Source: DASRTE01 sp035656095 (GTDB lineage Bacteria; Actinomycetota; Actinomycetes; Jiangellales; Jiangellaceae). From it: a stretch of DNA of 38,395 bases. The stretch lies in NCBI GenBank assembly GCA_035656095.1, contig DASRTE010000054.1, forward strand, positions 1-38,395, given 5' to 3'. The position numbers and the translations under genes were made by a program. A model generated the notes under the pieces. That model saw nothing but the letters and a program-made list of their open reading frames with translations, did not search any database and was not told the DNA's origin. The stretch's first letter is position 1. Every line of letters begins with the position of its first letter. This document shows positions 8,362-16,759 of this stretch, one piece after another.

Positions 8362-9621
8362 ATGCCCACGACCCAGGCTCGTGCCCTCGTCACCGGACTC
8401 GGCGCGACAACGCCCGTCGGAGGCGATGTCGCGTCCACCTGGGACGCCTTCCTGGCCGGCCGTTCCGGCGCCCGCGCCCTGACCGAGGAGTGGGCGGAGC
8501 AGCTGCCGGTGCGGATCGCCGCACGGGTGGCCGTCGAACCCACCGATGTCCTTCCCCGTGTCCAGGCCCGGCGGCTGGACCGCTCCGGCCAGTTCGCGAT
8601 CATCGCGGCACGCGAAGCGTGGGCGGACGCCGGCTACGAGGGGCCCGCCGGCGAGGCCGACATCGACCCGGACCGGCTCGGAGTTGTCTGCGCGTCGGGC
8701 ATCGGCGGTGTCACCACACTGCTGTCGAACTACGACGTGCTGCTGGAGTCGGGGCCCCGGCGGGTCTCGCCGCTGGCCATCCCGATGCTCATGCCGAACA
8801 GCCCGGCGGCACATGTCGGGCTGGAGATCAGCGCGCGGGCCGGCGTGCACACCCCGGTGAGCGCATGCGCATCGGGCGCCGAGGCGCTGGCCTACGGGCT
8901 GGACATGATTCGGTCCGGGCGCGCCGACGTCGTGATGGCGGGCGGCACCGAGGCCGCGATCCACCCGCTGCCGTTGGCGGCGTTCGCCAACATGATGGCG
9001 CTGTCGAAGCGCAACGACGAGCCGGCACGGGCCAGCCGTCCCTACGACAAGGGCCGCGACGGCTTCGTTCTCGGCGAGGGTGCCGGGATGGTGGTGCTCG
9101 AGTCCGTCGAGCATGCCGAGGCGCGCGGCGCACGCGTCTACGCCGAACTCGTCGGAGCCGGGCTCAGTGCCGACTCGCACCACATCGCCCAGCCTGACCC
9201 GTCCGGCGCCGGCGCCGTCAAGGCGATGCAGAACGCCCTGGTCGACGGTGGTCTCGATGCCGCCGACGTCCGGCATCTCAACGCGCACGCGACGTCGACA
9301 CCGGTCGGAGACATCGCCGAGGCGGTCGCCATCCGGATCGCCCTGGGCGATGCGGCCGGCGGCGTCACGGTCACGTCGACGAAGTCGATGACCGGCCACC
9401 TCCTCGGCGGCGCCGGCGCGGTCGAGTCGATCGCAGTGATCCTGGCGCTCCACCACCGCACGGCCCCGCCCACCATCAACGTCGACGACCTCGATGACGA
9501 GATCGGCCTCGACGTGGTGCGCGGCGAGCCGCGCCCGCTCGGCGACGGCGTGCTGGCCGCCCTGAACAACTCGTTCGGGTTCGGCGGGCACAACGTCGCC
9601 CTGGCCTTCCGGAGCGTGTGA
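8362..9621 (+). CDS. fabF: Beta-ketoacyl-ACP synthase II
   Basis: FabF elongates acyl-ACP by condensation with malonyl-ACP. The 419-residue thiolase-fold protein has Cys169 in SACASGAEA, His309 in NAHATSTPVGD, and His346 in TKSMTGHLLGGAGA, plus the C-terminal NNSFGFGGHN. N-terminal VTGLGATTPVG is typical. It is separated from acpP by four bases, and its stop overlaps accD (TGATG). It may correspond to the KasA/KasB step of mycobacteria, but only one copy is present here. Confidence 0.96.
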   Translation: MPTTQARALVTGLGATTPVGGDVASTWDAFLAGRSGARALTEEWAEQLPVRIAARVAVEPTDVLPRVQARRLDRSGQFAIIAAREAWADAGYEGPAGEADIDPDRLGVVCASGIGGVTTLLSNYDVLLESGPRRVSPLAIPMLMPNSPAAHVGLEISARAGVHTPVSACASGAEALAYGLDMIRSGRADVVMAGGTEAAIHPLPLAAFANMMALSKRNDEPARASRPYDKGRDGFVLGEGAGMVVLESVEHAEARGARVYAELVGAGLSADSHHIAQPDPSGAGAVKAMQNALVDGGLDAADVRHLNAHATSTPVGDIAEAVAIRIALGDAAGGVTVTSTKSMTGHLLGGAGAVESIAVILALHHRTAPPTINVDDLDDEIGLDVVRGEPRPLGDGVLAALNNSFGFGGHNVALAFRSV

Positions 9622-11054
9622 TGACCACCGTCACGACACAGCCCGCATCGCCGAAGGCGCCCAAGCCGCCCCGCGAGGAAGATCCGCGCAACCCGAACCA
9701 CCGGTTGGCGGCCTTCCTCGACTCCGGTTCGGTCGAGCTGGTCAGCCTGGACGACGGCAGCGGCATGCTCGCCGCAACAGGGACCGTCGACGGTGCCCAT
9801 GTCGTCGCGTTCTGCTCCGACGCGACGGTCATGGGTGGAGCCATGGGCGACGCCGGCTGCCAGGTCGTCGTCGATGCCTACGAGCGCGCGCTCGCCGACG
9901 GCGTGCCCGTCGTCGGGCTCTGGCACTCCGGCGGCGCCCGACTCGCTGAGGGCGTGCTCTCGCTGCACGCGGTCGGCAGGATCTTCGCGATCATGACGCG
10001 GGCGTCCGGTCGGGTCCCCCAGATCTCGGTGGTGCTCGGACCGGCCGCCGGCGGTGCCGCCTACGGGCCGGCGCTCACCGACGTCGTCGTGCTGGGCCCG
10101 GAGGGCCGTGTGTTCGTGACCGGCCCCGACGTGGTGCGCTCGGTGACCGGCGAGGACGTCGACATGCTCCGGCTCGGCGGGCCGGAGCCGCACGGGCGCC
10201 GATCGGGCGTCGTCCACGTCGTGACGTCCACCGAACGCGAGGCCCTGGACGAAGCCCGCCGGCTCGCGGCTCTGCTCGGCGCCCAGGGCACGCTGGCCGT
10301 CGACGACGTCGAGGACCGGGACCTCGGCGCCCTCCTCCCCGAGTCGGCCAGGCGCGCCTATGACGTCCATCCGCTGGTCGCGGATCTGCTGGACGCGGGA
10401 TCAGCCCTGGAACTGCACGCCCGCTGGGCACCCAACATCACCACGACGCTGGGCCGCCTCGGCGGGCGCACCGTCGGCGTGGTCGCCAACAACCCGCTCC
10501 GACTCGGTGGGTGCCTCGACTCCACGTCCGCTGAGAAGGCGGCCCGGTTCGTACGGATGTGCGACGCCTTCGGTGTGCCGCTCCTCGTCATCGTCGACGT
10601 TCCCGGTTACCTGCCCGGCGTCGGGCAGGAATGGGACGGCGTAGTCCGCCGCGGCGCCAAACTGCTACACGCCTTCGCCGAGGCCACGGTGCCACGCGTC
10701 ACGTTGGTGACCCGCAAGGCGTACGGCGGTGCCTACATCGCGATGAACGCGAGGTCGCTCGGAGCGACGAAGGTTCTCGCCTGGCCCACGGCCGAGGTCG
10801 CGGTCATGGGCGCCGTCGCCGCGGTCCGGATCCTGCACCGTCGCCGGCTCGCCGAGGTGGCACCGGACCTGCGCGCCCAGGTCGAGGCCGAGTTGGCGGA
10901 GGAGCACGAGCGCATCGCCGGCGGCCTGGCCAGGGCCATGGAGATCGGTGTCGTCGACGAGGTGATCGAGCCGACCGCCACGCGTTCCGCGCTGGCCCGA
11001 GCCGTTGCCGAGGCACCTGCACGGCGCGGCCACCACGGCAACATCCCCCTCTGA
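9621..11054 (+). CDS. accD: Acyl-CoA carboxylase beta (carboxyltransferase) subunit, AccD6-type
   Basis: This crotonase-fold carboxyltransferase transfers CO2 from carboxybiotin to acetyl- or propionyl-CoA. The 477-residue length and position after fabF match AccD6. Visible features are VMGGAMGDAGCQVV, GLWHSGGARLAEGVLSL (an oxyanion-hole segment), GPAAGGAAYGPALTD in the N-lobe, and DVPGYLPGVGQEWDGVVR with KAYGGAYIAMNARSLGA in the C-lobe. There is no N-terminal zinc finger, unlike E. coli AccD. The ATG at 9621 overlaps the fabF stop; a GTG three bases earlier is possible. The biotin-carrying alpha subunit is not in the window. It supplies malonyl-CoA for FabD. Confidence 0.93.
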   Translation: MTTVTTQPASPKAPKPPREEDPRNPNHRLAAFLDSGSVELVSLDDGSGMLAATGTVDGAHVVAFCSDATVMGGAMGDAGCQVVVDAYERALADGVPVVGLWHSGGARLAEGVLSLHAVGRIFAIMTRASGRVPQISVVLGPAAGGAAYGPALTDVVVLGPEGRVFVTGPDVVRSVTGEDVDMLRLGGPEPHGRRSGVVHVVTSTEREALDEARRLAALLGAQGTLAVDDVEDRDLGALLPESARRAYDVHPLVADLLDAGSALELHARWAPNITTTLGRLGGRTVGVVANNPLRLGGCLDSTSAEKAARFVRMCDAFGVPLLVIVDVPGYLPGVGQEWDGVVRRGAKLLHAFAEATVPRVTLVTRKAYGGAYIAMNARSLGATKVLAWPTAEVAVMGAVAAVRILHRRRLAEVAPDLRAQVEAELAEEHERIAGGLARAMEIGVVDEVIEPTATRSALARAVAEAPARRGHHGNIPL

Positions 11055-11060
11055 CCCGTT

Positions 11061-11158
11061 CCCCCGAATGATCACGTTAAGAGGGTCTCTGGGCCCGTTG
11101 CCAGGTCTCCAGACCTGGCAACGGGGGGACGGACCCTCTTAACGTGATCATTCGGGGG
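11061..11158. repeat. Nested 98-bp palindrome between convergent operons (terminator-like)
   Basis: The outer arms, 11061-11087 and 11132-11158, are a perfect 27-bp inverted repeat (core GATCACGTTAAGAGGGTC). Nested inside is a second perfect 15-bp inverted repeat, 11094-11108 (CCCGTTGCCAGGTCT) and 11111-11125, with a 2-base loop. It follows the accD stop by six bases and lies between the plus-strand fab operon and minus-strand DUF3145, so it can act as a bidirectional terminator. It is far larger than a normal terminator hairpin and there is no T-tract, so it may be a palindromic repeat element. Confidence 0.85.
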
Positions 11159-11166
11159 GAGACAGC

Positions 11167-11202
11167 GAAGCGTCCCAGCCGCTCGAGGGGCCGGGACGCT
11201 TC
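11167..11202. terminator. Second hairpin terminator after the fab operon
   Basis: GAAGCGTCCC (11167-11176) and GGGACGCTTC (11193-11202) form a perfect 10-bp stem with a 16-base loop, 9 bases beyond the nested palindrome. No T-tract follows on the plus strand. It sits between convergent genes. I see no gene or further structure from 11203 to 11366. Confidence 0.65.
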
Positions 11203-11366
11203 ACGTGGTGCGGCCGCTGACGTTCCCGGAACACCGGGCCGGGGAGTCACCGGTGCCGGAGCGGCCACGTATGGAGGTGTTACCCGCTCGTGACCCTACC
11301 GTCGCCGAGCCGGGTGCGGAAGAGGCAATGTCCACGCTTTTCCGGACCGTCGGCAAAAGGGCATGA

Positions 11367-11861
11367 TCACACCACCTGGTGCAGCCACCGCACCGGTGCA
11401 CCGTCGCCGGCGAAGCGGAACGGTTCGAGCTCGTCGTCCCAGGGCCCGCCGACCAGCCGGCGCAGTTCGTCCTTCAGATCGACCTCGCCGAGGGCGGCTT
11501 TGACGACCGCCGCCTTGATCCGGTCCTCCGGGATCATGATGTCCCCGTGTACGCCGGTCACGGCGTGGAAGACGCCCAGTTCCGGCGTGTAGGAGTAGCG
11601 CGCGCCTTCGTGGCCCGAACTCGGCTCCTCGGTGACCTCGAAGCGCAGGTGCATCCAGCCTCGTAGTGCTGAGGCCAGCTTGGCACCCGTGCCCGGATCA
11701 CCCTGCCAGGACATCTCGCAGCGGTAGGTGCCGGGTGCGGCGGGCTGCGGAGTCCAATGAAGTTTGACGTGCATGCCGAGAGCGCCGGCGGCCGCCCACT
11801 CGATGTGCGGGCAGAGCGCCGACGTGGCGGCGTGGACGTAGAGAACGCCACGGGTCGTCAC
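11367..11861 (-). CDS. DUF3145 family protein
   Basis: This 164-residue protein belongs to DUF3145, an actinobacterial family often encoded next to the FAS II operon. Family segments visible are TRGVLYVHAATSALCPHIEW at the N-terminus, WQGDPGTGAKLASALRGW, RFEVTEEPS and the C-terminal GGPWDDELEPFRFAG. The GTG at 11861 is chosen because GGAGGA lies just upstream; the frame extends to 11936 but that part has no homology to the family. It runs convergently towards accD. No catalytic motif is known to me, and conservation next to fab genes only hints at a lipid-related role. Confidence 0.9.
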   Translation of the reverse strand: MTTRGVLYVHAATSALCPHIEWAAAGALGMHVKLHWTPQPAAPGTYRCEMSWQGDPGTGAKLASALRGWMHLRFEVTEEPSSGHEGARYSYTPELGVFHAVTGVHGDIMIPEDRIKAAVVKAALGEVDLKDELRRLVGGPWDDELEPFRFAGDGAPVRWLHQVV

Positions 11862-12003
11862 CGGTCCTCCTGCGGGTCGAGGGACGCCTTCCCCAGCGGC
11901 CTCGGGCCCGATTCGGTCCGGTGCGACGTGGGACATTGTGCACGACCGCGGGCGACCGGCGCCAGCGGACGCGCGCGTGTCGTCTCGGGTCCCGCAGGGC
12001 CGG

Positions 12004-13125
12004 CTACGCGAAGCGGGTCTCTACGTCGTCGGCGCCCTGATGGCGGGCGACGACTCGGGCGTCCTCTCCCGCCAGCCGCTGCTCTACGGCCGTGAGCTCT
12101 CCGAAGCCTTGGACGGTCACCGTGAGCCGCCTGCCGCTGGTCTTCTGCCGCCACACGCCACTGATGTCGCCCCGGACGAGCAGGATGCCCGGGTTGCCGG
12201 TCGCCTTCCACACCTCGCGGCGGCGGCGCGGCTCGGGCACCAGCAGCTCGCGGTCGCCCAGCGCGGTCACGGGGTCGTACGGGCCGAGCAGCCGGACGGT
12301 CGGCGGGTCGACCGAGGACCGCAGGTCGTCCAGGTCGTCGGCGAACACCCAGCCGGTGCGTCGACCGACCGTGACCTCGACGAGTTCGTCCCGCACCTGC
12401 GTCCACCACCGCCGCCCCCCGGACGGCGACAGCCCGAGCCAGGCGGCCAGGTGCGCCGGCTGCACCGGACCGGCCAGGCGGAGATACCGCCGCACGATCT
12501 CGACCCGGCTGCCGTCGCGGTCCGGACGTCGGTCGATGGTCGTCGGGACGAACCGGAACAGCGTCGGTGACTCGACGTCGATGGTCAGCGCGGCCTGCAG
12601 TGTCGCGTACCGGAACAGCGCGTCGTAGACATGGTGGACGCCGCATCCGTCGCACCACGGCGCGATCCGCTGGTCCACCAGCGGGGTCACCGCCCCACTG
12701 AGTTCACCCTTGGTGCGTGGCACCCCGTCGGCCATGACGGTGCTCATGGCGGCGGCGACGTCGTCGGTGGCCCGGCCCAGCGAGATCCCGTCGGCCGCGA
12801 GCTCCGGGCCGAACGGGCCGAAGCTCTGGACGGACACCTCGGTGCCGTCGTCGGGACGTACCGCCGCCGCGTAGCGGCCCAGGTCGTCGGCGTGATGCAG
12901 GTGCATGGCACCACGGACCGAGTGGACCAGGGCGGTCGACCGTGCAGAGACACTCCGGCCGCGTACCGCCAGCGCGAGCCGGGCGCTGCGGCCGGGTGGA
13001 TTGTCCTGTATGCCGACGCCGAGAATCCCCGGACGCCCGCGATGGCCTCCGTCCAGTTCGTGGACGGCCGCTCGGAAGGCCAGGACCTGATCGCGGGTCA
13101 GGGCGACGCGCGAAGAGGCCGCCAT
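12004..13125 (-). CDS. Winged-helix DNA-binding domain protein (AlkZ/YcaQ-like family)
   Basis: The 373-residue product begins with MAASSRVALTRDQVLAFRAA, the usual entry into the HTH_42 winged-helix family. This family includes DNA glycosylases of the AlkZ/YcaQ group as well as uncharacterised actinobacterial proteins. Further family-like parts are LHHADDLGRYAAAVRPDD, then RYLRLAGPVQPAHLAAWLGL (a winged-helix segment near residue 225), LLGPYDPVTALGDRELL and GNPGILLVRGDISGVWR. The ATG at 13125 lies one base after the stop of the DUF427 gene and follows AGGACTGAG, so the pair is one operon. Glycosylase activity is uncertain, since I could not place the catalytic Q-x-D/Q motif. Confidence 0.85.
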   Translation of the reverse strand: MAASSRVALTRDQVLAFRAAVHELDGGHRGRPGILGVGIQDNPPGRSARLALAVRGRSVSARSTALVHSVRGAMHLHHADDLGRYAAAVRPDDGTEVSVQSFGPFGPELAADGISLGRATDDVAAAMSTVMADGVPRTKGELSGAVTPLVDQRIAPWCDGCGVHHVYDALFRYATLQAALTIDVESPTLFRFVPTTIDRRPDRDGSRVEIVRRYLRLAGPVQPAHLAAWLGLSPSGGRRWWTQVRDELVEVTVGRRTGWVFADDLDDLRSSVDPPTVRLLGPYDPVTALGDRELLVPEPRRRREVWKATGNPGILLVRGDISGVWRQKTSGRRLTVTVQGFGELTAVEQRLAGEDARVVARHQGADDVETRFA

Positions 13126-13126
13126 C

Positions 13127-13861
13127 TCAGTCCTGCCGGACGCCGTCGACGACGACGTCGACCTTCTTGCTCTCGAAGCTGACCAGCCCGGCGATTCGCG
13201 TGCACTCGGGGAGTGGGTACGGGTAGGACCAGGCGACGTCGTCGATCTCGTGGCCGTCCAGGAGCAGAGACCAGTACCTCGTCTCCCCCTTGTGCGGGCA
13301 TTGTGTGACGGTGTCGGACGGTTCGAGCAGAGCCATCCGGACGTCGACCTTCGGTAGGTAGAACCGAGGCGGCAGGCCGGTCTCGAACAGCACGTGGGCA
13401 CTGGTCGACTCGGCGAGCACCGCGCCGCCCGTCTCGACCCGGACGTGGCGGCTCGTGGGCAGGATGTCGACCCGCCGGTAGGGGCTACGGGGATGGGTGA
13501 AGACCTCCTCGTCCTCCTCGAACCACGCGTCCATGGCGCCCCACCGCAGCCGGACCAGCCCGTGCAGCTCTGCCAGCGGGGAGTCGTCGAACGTCGCCGC
13601 GGCGTCGATCGCCTCGTCGTCGCCCGCGACGACGGTCCACAGGACACCGTCGCCGCGCTGCCGAGAGGGCTTGCGGTGACCGGTCGGCTCGAGCTTGGCC
13701 CGCACGTCCTCACGCGGCACGTAGTACTGCGGGTAGTACGGCACCTCCCACACCATTCGTGCGGCGACGGTGTCGAACACGACCTCGCCGCCGAGATAGG
13801 CCCGCAGCCGTTTGGCGCAGGGCTCGACCCGCACCTCAGGGTCCTGACCTGTCCCCACCAT
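13127..13861 (-). CDS. Double DUF427 domain protein
   Basis: Two DUF427 modules are joined in 244 residues. The second is textbook: RVETGGAVLAESTSAHVLFE, TGLPPRFYLPKVDVRM, then TQCPHKGETRYWSLLLDG. The first, roughly residues 8-110, is more divergent (GGEVVFDTVAARMVWEVPYY). The fold is a small beta barrel of unknown function. The ATG at 13861 follows GAGGAGG. The downstream winged-helix gene starts one base after its stop. Divergent from the M3 peptidase with 84 bases between the starts. Confidence 0.88.
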   Translation of the reverse strand: MVGTGQDPEVRVEPCAKRLRAYLGGEVVFDTVAARMVWEVPYYPQYYVPREDVRAKLEPTGHRKPSRQRGDGVLWTVVAGDDEAIDAAATFDDSPLAELHGLVRLRWGAMDAWFEEDEEVFTHPRSPYRRVDILPTSRHVRVETGGAVLAESTSAHVLFETGLPPRFYLPKVDVRMALLEPSDTVTQCPHKGETRYWSLLLDGHEIDDVAWSYPYPLPECTRIAGLVSFESKKVDVVVDGVRQD

Positions 13862-13945
13862 GCCGGTGTGCCTCCTCGTGCTCGATACCGTGCGTGTCCT
13901 ACGACCGTACGTCCCCCGTCCGACGCCAGAGGAGCCCTGACACCG

Positions 13946-16042
13946 ATGCAGCCGGCCGACAACCCCTTCTTCGCGCCGAGCGACCTGCCGTACGCGTTGC
14001 CGCCGTTCGACCGGATCGGCGTGGAGCACTACCTGCCGGCGTTCCGGCGCGGCATGGCCGACCAGCGCGCCGAGGTCGCGGCGATCGCAGCCGATCCGGA
14101 ACCGCCGTCGTTCGAGAACACCCTGGTCGCACTGGAGCGCTCGGGCCGGCTGCTGGAGCGTGTGTCCGCCGTGTTCTTCAACCAGGCGTCGTCGGACACG
14201 AACTCGGAGGTCGAGCGGGTGCAGGAAGAGATGGCGCCGGAGCTCGCCGCGCACAGCGACGCGATCCACCTCGACCCGGCGTTGTTCGCGCGCATCGACG
14301 AGCTCCACCGCAACCGCGACCGGCTCGGGCTCGACGCGGAGTCGTTGTGGCTGCTCGAGCGGTACCACACCGACTTCGTCCGGGCCGGTGCGCGGCTCGC
14401 TCCGGCCGATCAGGATCGCCTGCGTGCTCTCAACGAGGAGCTCTCGGCGCTGAGCACGACGTTCCAGCAGCACCTGCTCGCCGACACCAATGCCTCGGCG
14501 GTCGTCGTCGACCACGCACGCGAGCTGGACGGGTTGTCCGAGGATGCGCTCGCCGCTGCTGCAGAGGCCGGTAAGGCCCGCGACCTGGATGGCTCCTACG
14601 TACTCAGCCTCGTGTCGCCGACCGACCAGCCTGCACTGGCGTCATTGACCGACCGGGTTCTGCGGGAGCGCCTGTTCCGTGCATCGGTGAACCGGGGTCG
14701 GAACGGCAACGCCCACGACACGTCGGCCGTGGTCCTGCGGATGGCGGTGCTACGGGCCGAGCGGGCCCGGTTGCTCGGTTACCCCGACCACGCCGCCTAT
14801 GTCGTGGAGGACGAGACGGCCCGAACCACCGACGCCGTGACGTCGATGCTCACACGGCTCGTGCCTGCAGCGGTGGCCAACGCCCGTGCCGAGGCCGCCG
14901 ATCTGCAGGCCGCGACGGGTGACAGCGCCACCCTGCAGGCGTGGGACTGGGCCTACTACTCGGAGCGGATCCGCCGGGAGCGGTACGAGATCGACGCCAC
15001 CACGATCCGGCCCTACCTGGAACTCGAGGGCGTGCTGCTCAACGGCGTGTTCGGGGCGGCCGGCTCGCTCTACGGCCTGCAGTTCACCGAGCGCGACGAC
15101 CTGCCGCGCTACCACCCCGACGTCCGGGTCTTCGAGGTGTCGGAGGAGGACGGATCGCCGCTCGGGCTCTACCTCGCCGACTTCTACGCCCGTGAGTCCA
15201 AGCGTGGAGGCGCCTGGATGAACAGCTTCGTCGAACAGTCGGAGCTTCTCGGCACCAAGCCCGTCGTCGTCAACACGTTCAACATCGCACGTCCGGCAGA
15301 CGGTGAACCCACGCTGCTCACCTTCGACGACGTGCGGACTCTGTTCCACGAATTCGGCCACGCCCTGCACGGGTTGTTCTCGTCGGTGCGGTACCCGCGC
15401 TTCTCGGGCACGAGCGTGCCCAGCGACTTCGTCGAGTATCCGTCGCAGGTCAACGAGATGTGGGGGCTGTGGCCCGAGGTCATAGGACGGTACGCGGTCC
15501 ACCACCGGACGGGCGAGCGCATGCCGCACGAACTGGTCGACCGGGTCCTGGCCGCCCGGAAGTTCAACCAGGGCTTCGCCACCACCGAGTACCTCGCCGC
15601 GGCGTTGCTCGACCAGGCGTGGCACCGGCTCCAGGCCGGTGACGAGCCGGACGACGTTCAGGCGTTCGAGGCGGCTGCTCTCGAGAAGGCCGGCGTCGCG
15701 CTCGACGCCATCCCGCCGCGGTACCGGAGCACCTACTTCGCGCACATTTTCGCCGGCGGGTACAGCGCGGGCTACTACTCCTACATCTGGAGCGAGGTCC
15801 TCGATGCCGACACGGTCGAGTGGTTCACGGAGAACGGCGGCCTGCGCCGCGAGAACGGCGACCGGTTCCGCCGTGAGCTGCTCTCCAAGGGCGGCAGCGT
15901 CGACCCGATGACGGCGTTCCGCGCCTTCCGCGGCCGGGACCCTCGCATCGAGCCTCTGCTGGAGCGCCGCGGCCTGGCGCAGCGCCCGCCTCCCCATGAT
16001 CATGTCGACTTCGGGGCCCATGTGGCAGCGAAATCGACATGA
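13946..16042 (+). CDS. M3 family zinc oligopeptidase
   Basis: This 698-residue metallopeptidase belongs to the oligopeptidase A / dipeptidyl carboxypeptidase branch of family M3, cytoplasmic enzymes that clear short peptides. The zinc motif HEFGH is at residues 468-472, and the third ligand Glu follows in EYPSQVNEMW. Other family segments are FENTLVALERSG near residue 55, SKRGGAWMNSF, and HIFAGGYSAGYYSYIWSEV near the C-terminus. No signal peptide is seen. The ATG at 13946 follows GAGGAG; upstream extension of the frame is antisense to DUF427. The last ~18 codons and the TGA lie inside a palindromic element, so the natural C-terminus was replaced when the element arrived. Confidence 0.95.
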   Translation: MQPADNPFFAPSDLPYALPPFDRIGVEHYLPAFRRGMADQRAEVAAIAADPEPPSFENTLVALERSGRLLERVSAVFFNQASSDTNSEVERVQEEMAPELAAHSDAIHLDPALFARIDELHRNRDRLGLDAESLWLLERYHTDFVRAGARLAPADQDRLRALNEELSALSTTFQQHLLADTNASAVVVDHARELDGLSEDALAAAAEAGKARDLDGSYVLSLVSPTDQPALASLTDRVLRERLFRASVNRGRNGNAHDTSAVVLRMAVLRAERARLLGYPDHAAYVVEDETARTTDAVTSMLTRLVPAAVANARAEAADLQAATGDSATLQAWDWAYYSERIRRERYEIDATTIRPYLELEGVLLNGVFGAAGSLYGLQFTERDDLPRYHPDVRVFEVSEEDGSPLGLYLADFYARESKRGGAWMNSFVEQSELLGTKPVVVNTFNIARPADGEPTLLTFDDVRTLFHEFGHALHGLFSSVRYPRFSGTSVPSDFVEYPSQVNEMWGLWPEVIGRYAVHHRTGERMPHELVDRVLAARKFNQGFATTEYLAAALLDQAWHRLQAGDEPDDVQAFEAAALEKAGVALDAIPPRYRSTYFAHIFAGGYSAGYYSYIWSEVLDADTVEWFTENGGLRRENGDRFRRELLSKGGSVDPMTAFRAFRGRDPRIEPLLERRGLAQRPPPHDHVDFGAHVAAKST

Positions 16043-16050
16043 TCATGGGA
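15991..16050 (-). repeat. Palindromic element copy A (ATGATCATG arms)
   Basis: CCCATGATCATGTCGA (15993-16008) is perfectly inverted at 16034-16049 with a 25-base spacer. Read on the minus strand, the whole ~60-bp unit aligns with copy B at 30967-31027, including GCTGCC in the spacer. It encodes the C-terminus and stop of the M3 peptidase. It could also act as a terminator. Confidence 0.85.
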
Positions 16051-16070
16051 GCGCGCATTTTGGATGGGTC

Positions 16071-16091
16071 AGTTCAGAACTCTGGTAGAGT
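16071..16091 (+). promoter_or_regulatory. TetR operator and leaderless promoter candidate
   Basis: AGTTCAGAACT (16071-16081) is an odd-length perfect palindrome immediately upstream of TAGAGT (16086-16091), a -10-like box that ends eight bases before the ATG at 16100. There is no ribosome-binding site before that ATG, so the message would be leaderless. The palindrome would cover the -35/-10 spacer, a normal place for a TetR autorepressor. No convincing -35 is visible. Confidence 0.45.
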
Positions 16092-16099
16092 CTGCTCGC

Positions 16100-16678
16100 A
16101 TGGCCAGGCCCAGGCAGTTCGACGCGGACGCCGCCGTCGAGGCGGCGATGGACGCATTCTGGGCGGGCGGCTACGGCGCGACCTCGACCCAGGACCTGTG
16201 CGAGGGCACGGGGCTGGGACGCAGCAGCCTCTACAACGCCTTCACCAGCAAGAGTCACCTCTACCAGGAGGCGCTGCGCCGCTATGCCGAGCGGTCTCGC
16301 GTGGACCAGGCAGCATGGCTCGGACGCGAGGGCCCCGTCCTCCCGATCATCCAGGCCTTCCTGCTCGACGCTGTCGACACCCAACTGGCGCGCGCGGACC
16401 ACAGGGGGTGCCTCGCCGTCAGCGCCGCGGTCGAGGTCGGCTCTGCGGAGCCTGACGTCGCCTCCCTCGCCCGAGCTGACTTCGACGGCCTCGTCGAGAC
16501 ACTCCGTGCGTTGATCGAACGCGGCCAGCGCGACGGCGACATCTCCCCTGACCGCGACGCTCTTGCCCTGGCCCGCCTCACGCATGCCGCCCTCGCCGGC
16601 ATCCATGTCGTCGGGCGGATCACCGACGACCGTCGGCGGCTCACCGACATCGTCGACGCCATGGTGGAGTCGCTCTGA
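16100..16678 (+). CDS. TetR/AcrR family regulator
   Basis: A 192-residue TetR repressor. The N-terminal helix-turn-helix is RQFDADAAVEAAMDAFWAGG, then YGATSTQDLCEGTGLGRSSLYNAF in residues 5-50; the C-terminal ligand domain includes HRGCLAVSAAVEVG. The ATG at 16100 starts the usual MARPRQFD. It is followed 81 bases later by an MFS exporter on the same strand, so it probably controls that exporter, with release by the exported compound. The ligand is unknown. Confidence 0.92.
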   Translation: MARPRQFDADAAVEAAMDAFWAGGYGATSTQDLCEGTGLGRSSLYNAFTSKSHLYQEALRRYAERSRVDQAAWLGREGPVLPIIQAFLLDAVDTQLARADHRGCLAVSAAVEVGSAEPDVASLARADFDGLVETLRALIERGQRDGDISPDRDALALARLTHAALAGIHVVGRITDDRRRLTDIVDAMVESL

Positions 16679-16759
16679 CCCCACCGGCACCACGGATCTG
16701 CCGCACATTCGGACGAAGCGATCATGAACAGCTCGATCCAAGACCAAGGAGACGGCGAG

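Noticed and set aside
12004..13962. Single 652-codon minus-strand ORF across the winged-helix and DUF427 region
   Set aside because: Only the part below 13125 is homologous to the winged-helix family; above it a different frame encodes DUF427 and has its own ribosome-binding site.
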